Source: an uncultured Jannaschia sp. (GTDB lineage: Bacteria > Pseudomonadota > Alphaproteobacteria > Rhodobacterales > Rhodobacteraceae). From it: a stretch of DNA of 64,000 bases. The translations under genes and the position numbers were made by a program. The notes below the pieces were generated by a model that did no database searches, was not told where the DNA came from, and saw only the letters and a program-made list of their open reading frames with translations. The stretch's first letter is position 1. Every line of letters begins with the position of its first letter. The stretch is from NCBI RefSeq assembly GCF_947494055.1, contig NZ_CANLTR010000001.1, positions 330,522-394,521 on the forward strand, read 5' to 3'. Below, piece by piece: positions 60,657-64,000 of this stretch.

Positions 60657-62740
60657 CGGGCAATCTCCTTCGTGCGGACGTCCAGCGTCCCGTCGGAATG
60701 GGCGAAGACCTCACGGCTCCTTGGAACGATCACGGTGGTCTCGGCCTCGGTCACGATGGCGGGGCCCTCCGCGACCTGTCCGGCCGCCATGTCCCGGCGC
60801 ACGACGACAGCGGCCGGACCTCGCGTGCCGCTGGCCGGGTCGAAGAGGTCGCGGCTGCCGTCCGGCGTCGCGGCGCCCGCCGGGTGCGTCTCCCCCTGTC
60901 GTTCGACGTTCGCGGCCTCGGTATGGGCGTTGACCGACCAGACGACGATCTCGACCTCCAGTCCCGCCACCGGGCGACCGAAGAGGGTGGTATAGTCCGC
61001 CTCGAACAGGTCGAGGAAGGTCGCGGCGTCGGGGGACGCGACCTGCTCCGGCGTCAGCGCGATGGGGATCTCCCAGCCCTGCCCGGAATAGCGCATGTAG
61101 ACCTTGTGGTCGGACCCGATCTCCGCCGCCCCGTCGCAGGAGCGCACGAAGGCCGTCGCCTCCGCCTCCATCTCCGCGAAAAGGGTCCGCACGAGCTCCG
61201 GGTCGAACTCGGACATCCGCAGGAAGACGGAGCGGTTGGCCTCGAAGCTGAACGGCGCGCGCAGGAACCCGATGGCGGACCCGACGCCCGCGCCTTCGGG
61301 CACGAGGCAGCGGTCGATCCCCAGCTTCTCGCAGAGTCGCGCGGCGTGAAGAGGCGCGGCGCCACCGAAAGCGATCATCGTGTAAGCCGACAGGTCCTCG
61401 CCGTTCTCGACCGCATGGACGCGGGCGGCGTTGGCCATGTTCTCGTCCACGACCTCCGCGAGGCCCCAAGCGGCCTCCGTCGCGTCCATGCCGAGACGTG
61501 CCCCGATGTCCGCATCGAGCGCACGGCGGCTCGCGTCCGGGTCGAGCGGGATCGAGCCACCGGCGAAGTTGCCGGGGTCGAGCCGGCCCAGCACCAGATC
61601 CGCGTCGGTCACCGCCGGCCGCTCGCCGCCCCGGCCATAGCAGGCCGGGCCGGGCTCGGACCCGGCGCTTTCGGGGCCCACGCGGATCTGGTCCATGACG
61701 TCGACATGCGCGAGCGAGCCGCCGCCCGCCCCGATCTCCACCATGTCGATGACGGGAATGGAGATCGGCATGCCCGACCCCTTCTTGAAGCGGTAGGTCC
61801 GCGCCACCTCGAAGACGCGCGCGGTTTTCGGCGTGCGGTCGCGGATGAGGCAGATCTTGGCGGTCGTCCCGCCCATGTCGAAGGAGAGTACGCGATCAAG
61901 GCCGTGCCGCGCCGCGATGTCGGCCGCGAAGATCGCGCCCCCCGCTGGCCCGGACTCGACGAGACGAACAGGGAACTCCGCCGCGCTCTCGAGCGACATG
62001 ATCCCTCCCCCCGAATGCATCAGGAAGACCGGACAATCGGCGCCCTCAGTCTCCAGTCGATCCTTGAGCCGTCCGAGATAGGATTTCATCAGCGGCTTGA
62101 TGTAGGCATTGGCGATCGTGGTGTTGAAGCGCTCGTATTCACGCATCTGCGGTGAGACCTCGGAAGAGATCGACACCATCGCACCCGGCATCCGCTCGGC
62201 CAGCACCTCCGCGATCAGGCGCTCATGCGCATCATTGACGTAGGAATGCAGCAGGCCGACCGCCACGCTGTCGTAGCCCGCCCGGGCCAGCGCGTCCACG
62301 AGTGCCTCCACCTCGCCCCTTTCGAGCGGGATCAGCACGCCGCCCTCCGCATCCATTCGTTCGGCGACCGTATAGCGGCAGTTCCGTGGCAGGAGTGGTT
62401 CGGGCAGCACGAGGTTGAGGTCGTATTGCTCGAACCGACTCTCGGTCCGCATCTCGATCACGTCACGAAAGCCCTGCGTGGTAATGAGCGCGGTCCTCGC
62501 CCCCCTCCGCTCGATCAGGGCGTTGGTGGCAAGCGTCGTACCATGGATGACCTGTGTGATCGCGTCCGCTGCGATGCCAGCCTCGGCACAGACGCGGTGC
62601 AACCCCTCGGCGATGGCCTCCTCGGGGGCGGCGTACGTCGTCAGCACCTTGGTCGAGGCTCGCCCGCCCGGATGCTCCAGCACGACATCAGTGAAGGTGC
62701 CGCCGATATCGACACCGAGGCGGATCGGGGTTTGGGGCAT
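60653..62740 (-). CDS. hyuA: Hydantoinase A / oxoprolinase-family subunit
   Basis: 695 residues from ATG 62740. N-terminal actin/ASKHA-type nucleotide motif LGVDIGGTFTDVVLE, then HGTTLATNALIERRGARTAL, VSSEVSPQMREYERFNTTIA-type blocks, SFDMGGTTAKICLI and GAGGGSLAHVD. Couples ATP use to ring opening with HyuB. No transporter or regulator is beside it. The upstream 420 bases hold no supported gene. Confidence 0.92.
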   Translation of the reverse strand: MPQTPIRLGVDIGGTFTDVVLEHPGGRASTKVLTTYAAPEEAIAEGLHRVCAEAGIAADAITQVIHGTTLATNALIERRGARTALITTQGFRDVIEMRTESRFEQYDLNLVLPEPLLPRNCRYTVAERMDAEGGVLIPLERGEVEALVDALARAGYDSVAVGLLHSYVNDAHERLIAEVLAERMPGAMVSISSEVSPQMREYERFNTTIANAYIKPLMKSYLGRLKDRLETEGADCPVFLMHSGGGIMSLESAAEFPVRLVESGPAGGAIFAADIAARHGLDRVLSFDMGGTTAKICLIRDRTPKTARVFEVARTYRFKKGSGMPISIPVIDMVEIGAGGGSLAHVDVMDQIRVGPESAGSEPGPACYGRGGERPAVTDADLVLGRLDPGNFAGGSIPLDPDASRRALDADIGARLGMDATEAAWGLAEVVDENMANAARVHAVENGEDLSAYTMIAFGGAAPLHAARLCEKLGIDRCLVPEGAGVGSAIGFLRAPFSFEANRSVFLRMSEFDPELVRTLFAEMEAEATAFVRSCDGAAEIGSDHKVYMRYSGQGWEIPIALTPEQVASPDAATFLDLFEADYTTLFGRPVAGLEVEIVVWSVNAHTEAANVERQGETHPAGAATPDGSRDLFDPASGTRGPAAVVVRRDMAAGQVAEGPAIVTEAETTVIVPRSREVFAHSDGTLDVRTKEIAR

Positions 62741-63160
62741 CAGCGGATCTCCGAATGGTGTCGCTGCACGCTACGCCCGCCTTGTGAGAACGTGAACCGT
62801 TCCAGTTTTCCGGGAGGCTGATCAGTCGATTTTAAGCAACGATACTCCATTGTTCATTGACGGTAAGGAAGGTTGCAGTCGACCGATCGACGCCTCCCGC
62901 ACTATTAACGCGCCATCGGTAGCGTCTAAGGAAGTAAAGTAAAATCGCGCTGCCATAGCGACGTAGGTCGAAGTTGCCATCGACGTGTACGACCGCGATG
63001 GAGTTTGGCAACTTCCTTGGCCGAGGCACTCCCCAATCCTCGGAGAGCATTTGGCGTAGTTAGGACTACCTGAAGCTCCTGCTATGGCCAGAACCCTGAA
63101 AAGTGGTCCTTCCTGAAATAGGCTTTCGAGCCGGATTGAGGACGAGGGAATGGGTCCGAA
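62741..63160. other. AT-richer intergenic stretch without a supported gene
   Basis: About 420 bases visibly richer in A and T than the rest of the window. A 72-codon reading frame on the minus strand (63050 to 62832, MLSEDWGVPRPRKLPNSIAV) has no ribosome site or recognisable domain and may be a gene remnant. The hyuA promoter should lie near 62750-62850 (read on the minus strand). Foreign DNA or decayed mobile elements are likely. Confidence 0.5.
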
Positions 63161-63500
63161 GGGCTCTGTTGCACGGAACGTCAGAAGACCGGACCTCCCC
63201 TTTCCCTCGCCAATGTCATCCGACGGGTTGTGTGACCGGTATACCGATCACGGTTGAAGATGGCTATGCGGATCTGGAGTTCGGCGGTTTGTCTGTCGAA
63301 GTCGCGGGCAAAGAGCTTCTGGCCGAGTAGCTGCATGCAGTGCATTTTCGTCTCAACGCGACTTCGGCGATGGTAGCCGCTCCACCGTCGCCAGATGGTC
63401 CGGCCGAGACTCTTGATGGCCCGAAGGGCTTCGTTCCGGCCTGCCGCCCCAGGACTGTCTCTCTTCCACGGCTGCGCGATGCGGCGGCTGTCCACTGCCC
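63161..63500 (-). pseudogene. IS5-family transposase remnant (C-terminal end)
   Basis: The minus-strand frame ending at 63181 reads AQPWKRDSPGAAGRNEALRA, then RRWSGYHRRSRVETKMHCMQ and LLGQKLFARDFDRQTAELQI: the C-terminus of IS5-type DDE transposases with the Y-x-x-R-x-x-x-E motif intact. Codons upstream of about 63495 are interrupted by a stop and unrelated sequence, so the first two thirds of the gene are missing. GGGCTCTGTTGCACGGAACG at 63161 looks like the element end. A similar GGGCTTTGTTACGCAAACC at 63550 may be the end of another element. Confidence 0.8.
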
Positions 63501-63723
63501 GGAAGGGTCATGCGAAGCATGATCCCGAGAGGGGACGAGCAGGTGCAATGGGCTTTGTTACGCAAACCCGGAAGGATTCCTCGCGAATTCATTGTGGTAG
63601 ATCGTCCTCATGAGCAGACCCATCCCGTCGAGCTCCATGAGAGATGGCTGGGGAAATCTGAACAGGGGCTATGAGTGGATGATCCGCGCAAGATCGGCAT
63701 GATGCCGAGAGCGAGGAGGGACC

Positions 63724-64000
63724 ATGACGAGACGACCACGCCGGAACCGCAGCCCGGCGTTCAAGGCGAAGGTGGCGCTTGCGGCCCATAAGGGAGAGCG
63801 GACGCTTTCCGAGCTGGCCCGAGCAGTTTGACGTTCACCCGAACCGGATCACGCAGTGGCGCACTCAGCTCCTTGAGGGGGCCTCAGGGGTGTTCGGGAT
63901 CGCGCCGGCCGCCGAGGGCACCCCGGTTGTCGACGTGAAGACGTTGCATGCGAAGATCGGCGAGCTGACGCTGGAGAACGATGCTTCGTAGGGCTTACGC
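63724..64000 (+). pseudogene. IS3-family transposase orfA, frameshifted
   Basis: From ATG 63724 (GAGGAGG upstream) the frame reads MTRRPRRNRSPAFKAKVALA and stops after LSELARAV. One extra C in the CCC at 63818-63820 breaks it; the next frame resumes with EQFDVHPNRITQWRTQLLEG and ELTLENDAS to a stop at 63991. IS3-type OrfA normally runs on with ENDFLE, so a second change has occurred there too. The element continues beyond the window edge, so orfB cannot be judged. Confidence 0.85.

Noticed and set aside
62832..63050. A 72-codon minus-strand frame in the AT-rich gap
   Set aside because: No ribosome site, no family, and it lies in decayed mobile DNA; mentioned only as a possible remnant.

Overview
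The window is high-GC DNA with dense, often overlapping genes. The gene content points to an alphaproteobacterium of the Rhodobacteraceae (roseobacter/Rhodobacter group): a choline-sulfate locus betICBA with choX/choWV, a decaprenyl-type prenyl synthase, a short PutA with a divergent Lrp-type PutR, phaA/phaB, sqdB, and a formate dehydrogenase cluster with DUF3305, DUF3306, DUF6494 and DUF6505 genes. The genus cannot be named from the sequence alone. I see no tRNA, rRNA, CRISPR array or replication origin.

Layout. 1-14.65 kb is housekeeping: the start of an RluD-type pseudouridine synthase, a small membrane protein, an EAL-domain protein, polyhydroxybutyrate synthesis (phaA, a patatin-like lipase, phaB), two small DUF proteins, a polyprenyl diphosphate synthase, ispE, a TPR lipid-export-like periplasmic protein, ETF-ubiquinone oxidoreductase, lysA and a large DUF4175 protein. 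14.9-23.6 kb holds a zinc-ribbon membrane protein, plsC, cobQ, a lytic transglycosylase, putR/putA, and a translationally coupled pair (unknown protein and GFA-fold protein). 23.7-33.1 kb is an osmoprotectant locus: betI-betC-betB-betA on the minus strand, and divergent choX, choW, a GFA-fold gene and choV on the plus strand. An inverted GST gene splits choX from choW, and a clear BetI-type operator lies in the divergent promoter. 33.2-44.2 kb is a surface-glycan and sulfolipid region: rmlA, a KpsT/KpsE/KpsM-like exporter, a GT2 glycosyltransferase, an epimerase, sqdB and a DUF4422-GT8 protein.

An intact-ended IS1595-family element (12-bp perfect terminal repeats, 8-bp target duplication) sits just downstream of sqdB, in the T-tract of its terminator. 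Its transposase has an internal stop, and it carries a passenger gene for a small membrane-anchored protein of unknown function.

44.3-57.9 kb is a formate dehydrogenase supersystem. A TupBCA tungstate importer faces a minus-strand maturation operon: a four-cluster ferredoxin-like protein, DUF6494, an Mrp/ApbC Fe-S carrier, a biotin/lipoate-ligase-like protein lacking the usual lysine, and DUF6505. That operon is divergent from DUF3305, DUF3306, a TorD-type chaperone, a 59-residue Tat peptide, the Cys-type catalytic subunit fdhA, the Fe-S subunit fdhB, the cytochrome b subunit fdhC and a 41-residue membrane peptide. The parts fit one job: bring in tungstate, build Fe-S clusters and the metal-pterin centre, export the enzyme by Tat, and feed formate electrons to quinone. 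The functions of five of the accessory proteins are unknown, and this is the most promising part of the window.

58.0-62.7 kb carries a uronate-dehydrogenase-like gene and hyuB/hyuA (hydantoinase/oxoprolinase subunits). The right edge (62.75-64 kb) is more AT-rich and contains remnants of IS5-family and IS3-family elements. A short motif (CTTCTTGGCCGAAATACTCC and variants) recurs in three intergenic spots and looks like a dispersed repeat family.
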